A stretch of DNA of 64,000 nucleotides from Janthinobacterium aquaticum (GTDB taxonomy: Bacteria > Pseudomonadota > Gammaproteobacteria > Burkholderiales > Burkholderiaceae_D). Below are positions 1 through 8,916 of this stretch, one piece after another. Every line of letters begins with the position of its first letter. Positions within the stretch are counted from its first letter, which is position 1. Where the stretch lies: the NCBI RefSeq assembly GCF_009208565.1, contig NZ_WFLK01000004.1:124001-188000 (forward strand), read 5' to 3'. Made by a program: the position numbers and the translations under genes. The notes below the pieces were generated by a model. It had not been told where the DNA came from. It did not search any database and saw nothing but the letters and a program-made list of their open reading frames with translations.

Positions 1-1
1 C

Positions 2-106
2 TGGATACAGGCCGTGCTGCGCGGCGAGGTGCCGGTGCCGCCATCGATAGCCGAGCAGGTGGAACAGTGCCTGATGGCCTCGCGCAAGATTGCCGGCGGC
101 GCCTGA
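2..106 (+). CDS. C-terminal end of an unidentified protein (5' truncated by window)
   Basis: An open frame enters from the left edge and ends at the TGA at 104-106, giving about 34 residues that begin WIQAVLRGEV and end ASRKIAGGA. The codon choice is GC-rich like the following host gene. The pattern 'G-x-x-x-P-x-P...A...L.AS..I..G' is loosely like the tail of Gfo/Idh/MocA oxidoreductases, but this is too short to assign and no function is claimed. It ends 52 bases before the next gene on the same strand. Confidence 0.4.
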   Translation, partial: WIQAVLRGEVPVPPSIAEQVEQCLMASRKIAGGA

Positions 107-158
107 AGGCGCGCCAGCGTTTACAATGCTGCTTTTGTAATCGGCGGCGAGTGGTGAT

Positions 159-1373
159 ATGGCGAAACAGTTTGATGTGGCAGTAATCGGCGCGGGCGCG
201 GCCGGCATGATGTGCGCGGCGGTGGCCGCGCAGCAGGGCAAGCGCGTGGTGGTGATCGATCACGCGGCCAAGCTGGCCGAGAAGATCCGCATCTCAGGTG
301 GCGGGCGCTGCAATTTCACCAATACCCATGCCGGTCCACAGAATTTCCTGTCGGAAAATCCGCATTTCTGCAAAAGCGCCTTGTCTCGTTATACGCCGCA
401 GGACTTCCTGGCGCTGGTCAAAAAACACCGCATCGGCTATCACGAGAAGCACAAGGGCCAGCAGTTCTGCAACGACTCGGCCGAGCAGATTATCGAGATG
501 CTCAAGGACGAGTGCGCCGCTGGCGACGTACACTGGCGCATGCCGTGCAAGATCGAGCAGCTTGAGCGCCGCGACGATGGCAGCTTTTTCCTGCAGACCG
601 ACAGCGGCGAGATCGAGGCGGCCAATGTGGTGATTGCCTCCGGCGGCCTGTCGATCCCGAAAATCGGCGCGACCGACTTTGCTTACCGCATTGCGAAGCA
701 GTTCGGCCTTGGCATGATCGAGCCGCGCCCGGCGCTGGTGCCGTTGACCTTTGATGCTGCCAGTTGGGCGCCGTTTGCCGAATTGTCCGGCATTGCGCTG
801 GAGGTCGATGTGGAAACGGGCAGCCTGAAAGGGCGCAAGGCCACCGGTGCACGTTTCCGTGAAGACTTGTTATTTACCCACCGCGGCCTGTCCGGCCCGG
901 CAATTCTGCAAATTTCCAGTTTCTGGCAGCCGGGTACGCCGATCATCATCAATCTGCTGCCGGAAGTCGATTTGGCGCAGACGCTGATCGAAGGCAAGGG
1001 CAGCCTGAAAAAGCAGCTGGGCAATATCGTGGCGCAGTGGCTGCCGGAGCGTCTGGCCGCCTGCCTGCTGACCGTGCATGGCCTGGCTGCCGACGCGCGC
1101 CTTGCCGATATGCCCGACGCGCAGCTGCGCAAGCTGGGCCAGGCCATCAATGCCTGGTCGATTGTGCCGAACGGCTCGGAAGGCTACCGCAAGGCTGAAG
1201 TCACGCGTGGCGGCATCGATACGCGCGAACTGTCGCAGCAGACCATGATGGCCAACAAGGTGCCTGGCTTGTACTTTATTGGCGAATCGGTCGATGTGAC
1301 GGGCTGGCTCGGCGGTTATAACTTCCAGTGGGCCTGGGCATCGGGCATGGCGGCGGGGCTGGCGCTGCAGTAA
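159..1373 (+). CDS. yhiN: YhiN/HI0933-family NAD(P)/FAD-dependent flavoprotein
   Basis: A 404-residue flavoprotein of the HI0933/YhiN/BaiN family. The N-terminal Rossmann dinucleotide-binding motif GAGAAG is at residues 11-16, inside a beta-alpha-beta start (VAVIGAGAAGMM). The family-typical GGGRCNFTN follows at about residues 47-55. The C-terminal FAD-contact segment reads FIGESVDVTGWLGGYN. The length is normal for the family. The physiological substrate of YhiN is not established, so only an oxidoreductase role is claimed. ATG at 159 is chosen because a purine-rich GGCGAGTGG lies just upstream. It is a cytosolic, probably monocistronic gene. The 184-base gap to rpsU shows no gene. Confidence 0.9.
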   Translation: MAKQFDVAVIGAGAAGMMCAAVAAQQGKRVVVIDHAAKLAEKIRISGGGRCNFTNTHAGPQNFLSENPHFCKSALSRYTPQDFLALVKKHRIGYHEKHKGQQFCNDSAEQIIEMLKDECAAGDVHWRMPCKIEQLERRDDGSFFLQTDSGEIEAANVVIASGGLSIPKIGATDFAYRIAKQFGLGMIEPRPALVPLTFDAASWAPFAELSGIALEVDVETGSLKGRKATGARFREDLLFTHRGLSGPAILQISSFWQPGTPIIINLLPEVDLAQTLIEGKGSLKKQLGNIVAQWLPERLAACLLTVHGLAADARLADMPDAQLRKLGQAINAWSIVPNGSEGYRKAEVTRGGIDTRELSQQTMMANKVPGLYFIGESVDVTGWLGGYNFQWAWASGMAAGLALQ

Positions 1374-1557
1374 TTGGCGCTTGGCCACCGCGTTGCCGCC
1401 TGATGATGTACACTGCTCCGATGCGTGGTTTACGCCACATCTGGGCAGTATTGCAACTCTGCAGTCCGCACTCGGCGCGGGAAGGGCTTCCATTTCCCGA
1501 TAAAAGCTGCTACTATCTATCTCTTCCTATACACCACCTCAACGGTTTGAATTTTAC

Positions 1558-1770
1558 ATGACCACTATTCGCCTTAAAGAAAACGAGCCGTTCGAAGTCG
1601 CAATGCGTCGCTTCAAACGCACCATCGAAAAAACCGGTCTGCTGACCGAACTGCGCGCTCGCGAATTCTACGAAAAGCCAACGGCTGAGCGCAAGCGCAA
1701 GCTGGCAGCTGCTGTCAAGCGTCACTACAAGCGTATCCGCAGCCAACAACTGCCTAAAAAATTGTTCTAA
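1558..1770 (+). CDS. rpsU: 30S ribosomal protein S21
   Basis: A 70-residue, highly basic protein that matches bacterial S21 over its whole length (starts [20 protein letters not shown]; Arg/Lys-rich tail ending QLPKKLF). It binds the 30S platform near the 3' end of 16S rRNA and helps start-site selection. It is the first gene of the classic macromolecular synthesis order rpsU-(yqeY)-dnaG-rpoD. There is no strong Shine-Dalgarno upstream of the ATG, which is common for this gene. Two terminator-like hairpins follow, so most transcripts probably end before yqeY. Confidence 0.97.
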   Translation: MTTIRLKENEPFEVAMRRFKRTIEKTGLLTELRAREFYEKPTAERKRKLAAAVKRHYKRIRSQQLPKKLF

Positions 1771-1782
1771 GACTGTTCAGTC

Positions 1783-1832
1783 AGAACCAACCCGCGCAGT
1801 ATGGCGCCTTGTTCGCCGCGGGTTCTGTTTTG
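1783..1832 (+). terminator. Stem-loop after rpsU
   Basis: AGAAC...CCCGCG (1783-1796) pairs with CGCGGG+TTCT (1817-1826) and is followed by GTTTT. This is a rho-independent-like hairpin 13 bases after the rpsU stop codon and may set the rpsU to yqeY/dnaG expression ratio. Confidence 0.6.
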
Positions 1833-1866
1833 ATTCGACTGAAGCACAGCTTCAGATGAGTCGCAT

Positions 1867-1902
1867 ACCCGCTCCGGTTCGCCGCAGCGGGTTTTCGCTT
1901 TT
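1867..1902 (+). terminator. Second stem-loop between rpsU and yqeY
   Basis: ACCCGCT (1867-1873) pairs with AGCGGGT (1886-1892). The T-rich tail TTTTCGCTTTT follows. It is the second terminator-like hairpin in the same gap, 42 bases before the yqeY start. Confidence 0.6.
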
Positions 1903-1943
1903 GTGGCCCGCCTGCATACCAATATTACCAAACGAGGATCGTC

Positions 1944-2396
1944 ATGAGTTTGAAAGAACAAATTACCGAAGACATGAAAAACGCCATGCGCGCCAAGGAT
2001 ACCGGCAAGCTCGGCACCGTGCGCCTGCTGCTGGCTGAAATCAAGCGCAAGGAAGTCGATGAGCGCATCGAAGTGACGGACGTGCAGGTGCTGGCCATCG
2101 TGGAAAAAATGATCAAGCAGCGCAAGGATTCGATTTCGCAATTCGAAGCCGGTGGCCGCGCCGACCTGGCCGATATCGAGAAAGCCGAACTGACGCACCT
2201 GGTGGGCTATATGCCAGCCGGCCTGTCGGACGAAGAAGTGGCCGCTGAAGTGGTCGCCGCCGTGGCTGCCTCGGGCGCCGCCGGTCCGCAGGACATGGGC
2301 AAGGTGATGGCCATCGTCAAGCCGAAGCTGGCCGGTCGCGCCGACATGGCCGTGGTGTCCGGCCTGATCAAGAAAGCGCTGGCGCCGGCAGCCTGA
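1944..2396 (+). CDS. yqeY: GatB/YqeY domain protein
   Basis: A 150-residue stand-alone YqeY protein, which is the tail domain shared with the GatB subunit of the tRNA-dependent amidotransferase. Family-typical segments include MKNAMRAKDTGKLGTVRLLL near the start and the C-terminal DMGKVMAIVKPKLAGRADMA, which resembles the tRNA-contacting GatB tail. The exact role of free YqeY is not settled; tRNA binding is the usual inference. GAGG at 1935-1938 gives a good ribosome binding site for ATG 1944. It lies between rpsU and dnaG, the usual betaproteobacterial position. Confidence 0.93.
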   Translation: MSLKEQITEDMKNAMRAKDTGKLGTVRLLLAEIKRKEVDERIEVTDVQVLAIVEKMIKQRKDSISQFEAGGRADLADIEKAELTHLVGYMPAGLSDEEVAAEVVAAVAASGAAGPQDMGKVMAIVKPKLAGRADMAVVSGLIKKALAPAA

Positions 2397-2410
2397 TTGC
2401 CTTGGCAAGC

Positions 2411-2450
2411 ACCGCACGTTGATCTGGCTCAACCTCAGGCCGCGTGCGGT
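2411..2450 (+). promoter_or_regulatory. Inverted repeat in the yqeY-dnaG gap
   Basis: ACCGCACG (2411-2418) and CGTGCGGT (2443-2450) form an 8-bp perfect stem with a 24-base loop and no U-tract. It could be an RNA processing or attenuation site between yqeY and dnaG. In other proteobacteria the operon is processed and attenuated around dnaG. Function here is inferred. Confidence 0.35.
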
Positions 2451-2486
2451 AGTATAGTCTGATCTATAACAAGACCGTTCCAGCCC

Positions 2487-4283
2487 GTGATACCACAATC
2501 TTTCATTTCCGATTTGCTCAACCGGGTCGATATCGTCGACGTGGTGGGCCGCTATGTGCAGCTGAAAAAAGGCGGCGCCAATTTCATGGGCCTGTGCCCG
2601 TTTCACAATGAAAAGTCGCCGAGCTTTACCGTCAGCCCCACCAAGCAGTTCTATCACTGCTTTGGCTGCGGCGCGCATGGCACCTCGATCGGTTTCCTGA
2701 TCGAGTATTCGGGCATGGGCTTTGTTGATGCCGTCAAGGATTTGGCGCAAGGCGTGGGCATGGTCGTGCCCGAGGCCGATGACAAAATTCCGCCGGCCCA
2801 GCGCGCGCAGATGCAGGCGCAAAGCCTGGCGCTGACCGAAGCGATGACGCAGGCTTGCGATTACTATCGCGGCCAACTGCGCCATGCGCCCGACGCCATT
2901 GCCTATCTGAAAAACCGTGGCCTGACCGGTGAAGTTGCCGCGCGCTTCGGCATGGGTTTTGCGCCTGGCGGCTGGGACAATCTGCGCGCCGTGTTTTCCG
3001 ACTATGAAGTGACAGCGCTGGTCGAAGCCGGCTTGGTGATCGACAAGGTCGACGAAGAGGGCAACCACCGCAAGCGCTATGACCGCTTCCGTGACCGCAT
3101 CATGTTCCCGATCCGCAATACCAAGGGCCAGGTGATCGGCTTTGGCGGTCGCGTGATGGATCACGGTGAACCAAAATACCTCAATTCGCCCGAGACCCCC
3201 TTGTTTTCCAAGGGATTCGAACTATATGGGTTATTCGAAGCGCGCCAGGCCATCCGCGACGCCGGCTATGTGCTGGTGACCGAAGGCTATATGGATGTGG
3301 TGGCGCTGGCGCAAATGGGTTTTCCGCAGGCGGTGGCCACGCTGGGCACGGCCTGTACGCCGACCCACGTGCAAAAACTGCTGCGCCAGACCGATAACGT
3401 GATCTTCAGCTTTGACGGCGACAAGGCCGGCCGCCGCGCCGCCCGCCGCGCGCTCGAAGCGGCCTTGCCGCACGTGTCGGATAATAAAACCATCAAGTTT
3501 CTGTTTTTGCCTGCCGAGCACGATCCGGACAGCTATATCCGCGAATTCGGCCCCGAAGGCTTCGAGCAGCAGGTGCATGAAGCGATGCCGCTGTCGCAGT
3601 TCCTGCTCAAGGAAGTGTCGGGTGAGCATGATTTGTCCGAGCCGGAAGGGCGCGCGCGCGTGCAGTTCGACGCCAAGCCGCTGCTGCAACTGATGACGCC
3701 ATCGTCGCTGCGCCTGCAAATCGTACGCGGCCTGGCCAGCCTGACCGAATCGACGCCGGCCGAAATTGAAGCGCTGTTCGAACTGGCCCGGCCGGTCGCG
3801 GTGGCGCGCCGTGCGCCACCCAAATCGGGTCGTCCGGTGCCGGTGGGATTGGAGCTGAAAATCATGCGCATGCTGGTGGCGCATCCGCCGCTGACCTTGC
3901 ACATCGACGCCTCGGCGCTGACCGCCTTTGAAACGCTGGGCCCCGATGCGGCCAATAGTCTTGGGCAACTGGTGGCGGCCGGCCAGGCGTTGGGCGAGCA
4001 CGGCAGTTTCGCTGCACTGGCGCAGGTGCTGAAAGAACTGGGCACGGAGTATGATGACATCATTGGCGAGATTGCCGCAGGCAGCGAGTCGGACTTTGAC
4101 AGCGAGAAATCCTGGCTGATCAGCACCATCCGCGAGATCAAGGGCAATGCCCTGAAAGCGGAGCTGCAGCAGCTGTTCGCGTCAGGTTTGCCATCGGACA
4201 AAATTGGTGTACGCTACCGCGAAATCATGCAGGAGCAGGCAGAGCTGGAACGCCAGCGCGAAGCGGAGATGTCTATTAGGTAA
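2487..4283 (+). CDS. dnaG: DNA primase
   Basis: A 598-residue primase that makes RNA primers at the replication fork with DnaB helicase. The N-terminal CHC2 zinc ribbon is visible as C37, H40, C58 and C61. The catalytic core follows, with the TOPRIM glutamate in VTEGYMDVV (near residue 265) and the acidic FDGDKAGRRAA (near 309). The C-terminal helicase-binding region ends in a Glu/Arg-rich helix. The start is GTG at 2487, with no convincing Shine-Dalgarno, fitting the low expression usual for dnaG. There is no in-frame alternative start before the zinc ribbon. Confidence 0.97.
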   Translation: MIPQSFISDLLNRVDIVDVVGRYVQLKKGGANFMGLCPFHNEKSPSFTVSPTKQFYHCFGCGAHGTSIGFLIEYSGMGFVDAVKDLAQGVGMVVPEADDKIPPAQRAQMQAQSLALTEAMTQACDYYRGQLRHAPDAIAYLKNRGLTGEVAARFGMGFAPGGWDNLRAVFSDYEVTALVEAGLVIDKVDEEGNHRKRYDRFRDRIMFPIRNTKGQVIGFGGRVMDHGEPKYLNSPETPLFSKGFELYGLFEARQAIRDAGYVLVTEGYMDVVALAQMGFPQAVATLGTACTPTHVQKLLRQTDNVIFSFDGDKAGRRAARRALEAALPHVSDNKTIKFLFLPAEHDPDSYIREFGPEGFEQQVHEAMPLSQFLLKEVSGEHDLSEPEGRARVQFDAKPLLQLMTPSSLRLQIVRGLASLTESTPAEIEALFELARPVAVARRAPPKSGRPVPVGLELKIMRMLVAHPPLTLHIDASALTAFETLGPDAANSLGQLVAAGQALGEHGSFAALAQVLKELGTEYDDIIGEIAAGSESDFDSEKSWLISTIREIKGNALKAELQQLFASGLPSDKIGVRYREIMQEQAELERQREAEMSIR

Positions 4284-4738
4284 TATTGCCCGATTGAAAC
4301 GGAGCGCACTGGAAAAAGATTTTTCGCGTGCTATAATTAAATGCTAAGTATTGTGTGCTTTGGCAAGCTAGTTCTGTTCGTAAATAGTATTTGTTTTCAG
4401 TAAGTTAGGCTCTTGATCGGCGCACGGACCGCGTCGGCAGCCAGGGCCAAACGGTGGTGCGGCGTCGCTTATCAGGCGGTGCTGGCCAGCCGTACCAGGC
4501 TCTCGCTTCTTGATGCGGTCGGATGCAGACCTTTCTGCACACCCGGCTGGCAACAGTCGGTGGACAGGAATGGCTGCGGTTCCCGCGGATCGTGGCCGAC
4601 GAGGTGTAAGTAAGGTCATCGTGACAGTGTCATGACGGCAGTATCGAGATGGTAGCGCCCGTGCAGCACGACGGTCGCTGGCAGCAAACTTTATCCTAAT
4701 CCACCGTAAAGCAAGTCGTTGTGTAATCGAAAGCGCCT
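4284..4738. other. 455-base gap: long rpoD leader
   Basis: No convincing gene is seen. The stretch holds a good sigma70 -10 element at 4332-4337, so rpoD would have a leader of nearly 400 nt. The open frames in this stretch on either strand lack ribosome binding sites and family character. Confidence 0.5.
4309..4337 (+). promoter_or_regulatory. Candidate sigma70 promoter for rpoD
   Basis: A perfect -10 hexamer TATAAT at 4332-4337 stands 17 bases from a weak -35 CTGGAA at 4309-4314 (3 of 6 to TTGACA). It lies just downstream of dnaG and would separate rpoD transcription from the upstream genes. Confidence 0.5.
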
Positions 4739-6979
<2,241 letters not shown>

Positions 6980-6992
6980 CCGCCAATAGGGC

Positions 6993-7021
6993 TTGACGCG
7001 CGAGGCCGATACCCCTATCCT
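6993..7021 (+). promoter_or_regulatory. tRNA promoter upstream of the split tRNA
   Basis: TTGACG (6993-6998), a 17-base spacer, then TATCCT (7016-7021): a strong sigma70-type promoter placed 65 bases before the 5' end of the resident tRNA. The element now separates this promoter from the original 3' half. The promoter still faces the intron-containing replacement tRNA at 7262, so it probably drives that gene. I see no equally good promoter between 7128 and 7261. Confidence 0.7.
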
Positions 7022-7086
7022 CGCGTGTCCGTTTCCAAAACGGCAGCGCGAGGCGGCAATATTGCCCTTGCGCCAGCAGTACCTCA

Positions 7087-7127
7087 GGGCCTCTAGCTCA
7101 TGCCTGGTTAGAGCAGCGGACTCATAA
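7087..7127 (+). pseudogene. 5' half of resident tRNA(CAU), broken by element insertion
   Basis: The acceptor 5' strand GGGCCTC, D arm GCTC/GAGC, anticodon stem GCGGA and the full anticodon loop CTCATAA are present. The sequence then diverges into CGGTTTAGC instead of continuing with the stem strand TCCGT. The matching 3' half lies at 13567-13611. Joined, the halves give a perfect cloverleaf with anticodon CAU. Acceptor pairs C4-G69 and C5-G68 resemble tRNA-Ile2 (a TilS lysidine substrate) more than elongator tRNA-Met, but this is not proof. Confidence 0.88.
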
Positions 7128-7139
7128 CGGTTTAGCTAA
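7121..7139 (+). other. Left attachment site (attL core and inner repeat)
   Basis: The crossover core CTCATAA (7121-7127) equals the tRNA anticodon loop and recurs at 13567-13573. Inside the element, TAGCTAA (7133-7139) is the exact inverse of TTAGCTA (13554-13560) at the other end. In the circular form the two would flank the core as an inverted repeat, as expected for a tyrosine-recombinase core site. Confidence 0.75.
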
Positions 7140-7199
7140 TTCTAATTTTTTAATAAAATCAAAGAGTTAGGGAGATCTGAAAGTGGTAAAATAGGCCAA

Positions 7200-7217
7200 G
7201 GCTACATATAGGCTACA
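7200..7217 (+). repeat. Paired GGCTACA repeats at the left end
   Basis: GGCTACA occurs at 7200-7206 and 7211-7217, one helical turn apart (11 bp). The same pair occurs at the right end (13455-13473, 12 bp apart). An AATCAAAGA(G/C)TTA motif is also shared between 7158-7169 and 13497-13508. These are candidate arm-type binding sites of an integrase. Confidence 0.6.
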
Positions 7218-7261
7218 AGTTTGCCTTTTTTAAATTGGGCGATAACGGTAAAACAGTTTTA

Positions 7262-7589
7262 GGGCCTCTAGCTCATGCTTGGTTAGAGCAGCGGACTTAA
7301 CAAATTTTCACCTACGACTCGTATGAGGACGGTGAAAATTGATTGGGTTGCCTTGGGGTAAGTTCACTCTGCTCCTTGGTAGAACTGCTCAAATTCGGGG
7401 AAACCTCTGTTGCCTTGGCAGCGTGGCAATCCCGAGCGAAACTCTCTTCAGAGAGGACGTGTAGAGACTGTACGGGCAGGTCGTAAAGACAAGAGACAGT
7501 CCAGACCACAAACCCGAAAGGGGTGGCGAAAGCCATAGTTGGTAAGCATAATCCGTTGGTGCCGTGTTCGACTCACGGGAGGCCCACCA
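7262..7589 (+). tRNA. tRNA with CAU anticodon (Ile2-like), interrupted by a group I intron
   Basis: The 5' exon is 7262-7297 (GGGCCTC acceptor strand to the anticodon-stem base A and C32-U33). The 3' exon is 7547-7589 (CATAA, stem TCCGT, T arm CCGTG/CACGG, acceptor GAGGCCC, A73, encoded CCA). Joining them gives loop CTCATAA with anticodon CAU and a complete cloverleaf. The exons differ from the resident split tRNA at a single D-loop base (T at 7279 where the resident has C) and are identical over the 3' part. C4-G69 and C5-G68 favour isoleucine-2 (lysidine-modified CAU) over methionine. This is the only intact copy of this tRNA in the window. Confidence 0.85.
7298..7546 (+). ncRNA. Group I self-splicing intron (IC3-like) in the tRNA anticodon loop
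   Basis: A 249-nt intron between U33 and C34. P1: exon GACU and intron UAA pair with the guide UUGGGUU (7343-7349), leaving the required U-G wobble at the 5' splice site (U7297). P4: TCGGG 7395-7399 with CCCGA 7431-7435. P5: GTTGCC 7409-7414 with GGCAAT 7425-7430. P6: CTCTC/GAGAG 7442-7455. P7: GACTGT 7466-7471 with ACAGTC 7496-7501. P9 hairpins carry GAAA tetraloops (CCC-gaaa-GGG; TGGC-gaaa-GCCA at 7524-7535). The intron ends in the conserved G (7546). The core strings AAATTCGGgGAAACCT and GTGTAGAGACT, with GTGGCGAAAG, closely resemble the Azoarcus pre-tRNA-Ile(CAU) intron as I remember it. No homing endonuclease is encoded. Confidence 0.9.
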
Positions 7590-7595
7590 AACAAC

Positions 7596-7630
7596 AAGCC
7601 GCAGCATGGAAACATGCTGCGGCTTTTCTT
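7596..7630 (+). terminator. Terminator of the intron-containing tRNA
   Basis: AAGCCGCAGCATG (7596-7608), loop GAAA, CATGCTGCGGCTT (7613-7625), then TTTCTT. The perfect 13-bp stem starts six bases after the encoded CCA. Confidence 0.88.
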
Positions 7631-7658
7631 TACATATTCTGTACGTTAAAGTTATAGC
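7629..7658 (+). promoter_or_regulatory. Candidate promoter of the ABC-3C operon
   Basis: TTTACA (7629-7634; 5 of 6 to TTGACA), an 18-base spacer, and TATAGC (7653-7658). It lies between the tRNA terminator and the first ABC-3C gene. Confidence 0.45.
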
Positions 7659-7678
7659 CATCTAGACAAGAGGTGCCT

Positions 7679-8644
7679 GTGAATACTGAGGAAAAGACTT
7701 TAGCGAGGCTTTTATTTCGCTCACGTATGTCCAGCGTGATTGGTATGGGTTTTCAGAACGAATTCTCAAAAATCATGAGTTTGGCTGACTCTGACTTTTC
7801 GCCGGTCAAGCCCCAAGGCAACGAGGGTGATTGGAAAAATGACGGCCACATGCCTACATACGGTAGGTACTACCAAGTCTACGCCCCCGAGACATATACC
7901 GAATCCGAGGCTATCAAAAAGCTCAAAGAGGATTTCGACGGGTTGGCGTTAAAGTGGGGCCAAACAAAAGTGTATCCTGTTGGAATTAAAGAGTTTTATT
8001 TTGTTATCAATGATGGCTACCGTGTTACGCCAGGCGCGTATCCAACAACCTATGCTGCGCTCGCTGAACTCAAGAGAAAGAAAACGTTGCAAGAGTGCAA
8101 GCCTTTCCTGACTAAAGACCTTGAGAACGTTCTGTTCGGCCTCGCTGACGACGAAATTTTCTCTGTGGTAGGTTTCATTCCAAACCCTGCACAAATCAAA
8201 GTCTTAAAGCTTGACTCGGTGTCAGAGGTCGTCGGTCACATCATAAACAATCCAATCATTCGTTCGTTAACACAATCATTGACTGATCCCGATTTTGAAA
8301 AAAAGATTGTTTTCAATAATCTAAGCCTTACCGCAAACTGGTTGCGCGATGCAGACTACAGGAGAGGCACGGTAGAGCAGTTTTTTCAGGCGAACGGTTC
8401 GTTCTGTAGGCAAGCTGTCCGAGACAAACTAAAGGCTATCTACGAGGCTGGCAAAGTGTTGACCTTTCCTAGTGCTCCTAACCAAGCATCGTCCCAAGAC
8501 CAGTTATTAGCATATATTCTCAATCAAGTAACGCCAAAGCCCGTTGATCCAAATGATAAGCGTGCTGAGAAAGAGTTGCATGATGCGGCCCTAGTTGTCA
8601 TGGCTTATTTCTTTGAGGCTTGCGACATTTTCGAGGAGCCTTAA
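7679..8644 (+). CDS. ABC-3C system first component, putative nuclease-like effector
   Basis: A protein of about 321 residues, first gene of a three-gene ABC-three-component operon. GTG 7679 is preferred over GTG 7673 because AGAGG (7669-7673) is 5 bases upstream. The N-terminal 120 residues contain GMGFQNEFSKIM, then GDWKNDG (D51) and YYQVYAPE (Q66). The E28...D51...Q66 spacing looks like a variant PD-(D/E)XK nuclease fold, though the usual lysine is not in the expected place. The C-terminal half (about 190-321) is helical and probably is the module linking effector to the ATPase. In known ABC-3C systems this position holds the effector. The nuclease activity is inference; the operon assignment is firm. 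Confidence 0.75.
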   Translation: MNTEEKTLARLLFRSRMSSVIGMGFQNEFSKIMSLADSDFSPVKPQGNEGDWKNDGHMPTYGRYYQVYAPETYTESEAIKKLKEDFDGLALKWGQTKVYPVGIKEFYFVINDGYRVTPGAYPTTYAALAELKRKKTLQECKPFLTKDLENVLFGLADDEIFSVVGFIPNPAQIKVLKLDSVSEVVGHIINNPIIRSLTQSLTDPDFEKKIVFNNLSLTANWLRDADYRRGTVEQFFQANGSFCRQAVRDKLKAIYEAGKVLTFPSAPNQASSQDQLLAYILNQVTPKPVDPNDKRAEKELHDAALVVMAYFFEACDIFEEP

Positions 8645-8914
8645 GTGCTGATGCCTGACAAACATGTAAAATTGGCTGAGTCGTTTTTCGGGCTTGGTAG
8701 TTTTTTGCTTGAACTCCTTACCGTGCCGAAAACGATTGATGAACTGTGGCATCTTTTTTCCCAGGCTCTCATGGCTAAAGAATATCCGGCACAACATTCT
8801 TTTGAAAATGTTGTGCTTGCAGTTGACTTTTTGTTCTCTATTCAAGCCGTCAAGTTGAATAGCAATGGGACCTTAGAAAAATTCGACAAGCTGAAAAGTA
8901 ATGGGGCCTTGTAA
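8645..8914 (+). CDS. ABC-3C middle component (MC6-like)
   Basis: An 89-residue small helical protein with the character of the ABC-3C middle component: LMPDKHVKLAESFFGLGSFL at the start, PKTIDELWHLF in the middle and VVLAVDFLFSIQAVKL near the end. Middle components are thought to act as wHTH-like adaptors between effector and ATPase. The GTG start at 8645 directly follows the stop codon of the preceding gene, with GAGGAG (8632-8637) as ribosome binding site. An alternative ATG at 8651 is less well spaced. It lies 2 bases before the ATPase gene, so the three genes form one translationally linked unit. Confidence 0.8.
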   Translation: MLMPDKHVKLAESFFGLGSFLLELLTVPKTIDELWHLFSQALMAKEYPAQHSFENVVLAVDFLFSIQAVKLNSNGTLEKFDKLKSNGAL

Positions 8915-8916
8915 AA

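Noticed and set aside
7087-7139. Possibility that the left junction rebuilds a working tRNA
   Set aside because: After the anticodon loop the sequence CGGTTTAGC cannot form the anticodon stem or T arm, so no cloverleaf is possible.
7298-7546. Possibility that the insert in the second tRNA is a small transposable element
   Set aside because: No terminal repeats or target duplication; instead a consistent group I core (P1 wobble, P4-P7, P9, terminal G) is present.
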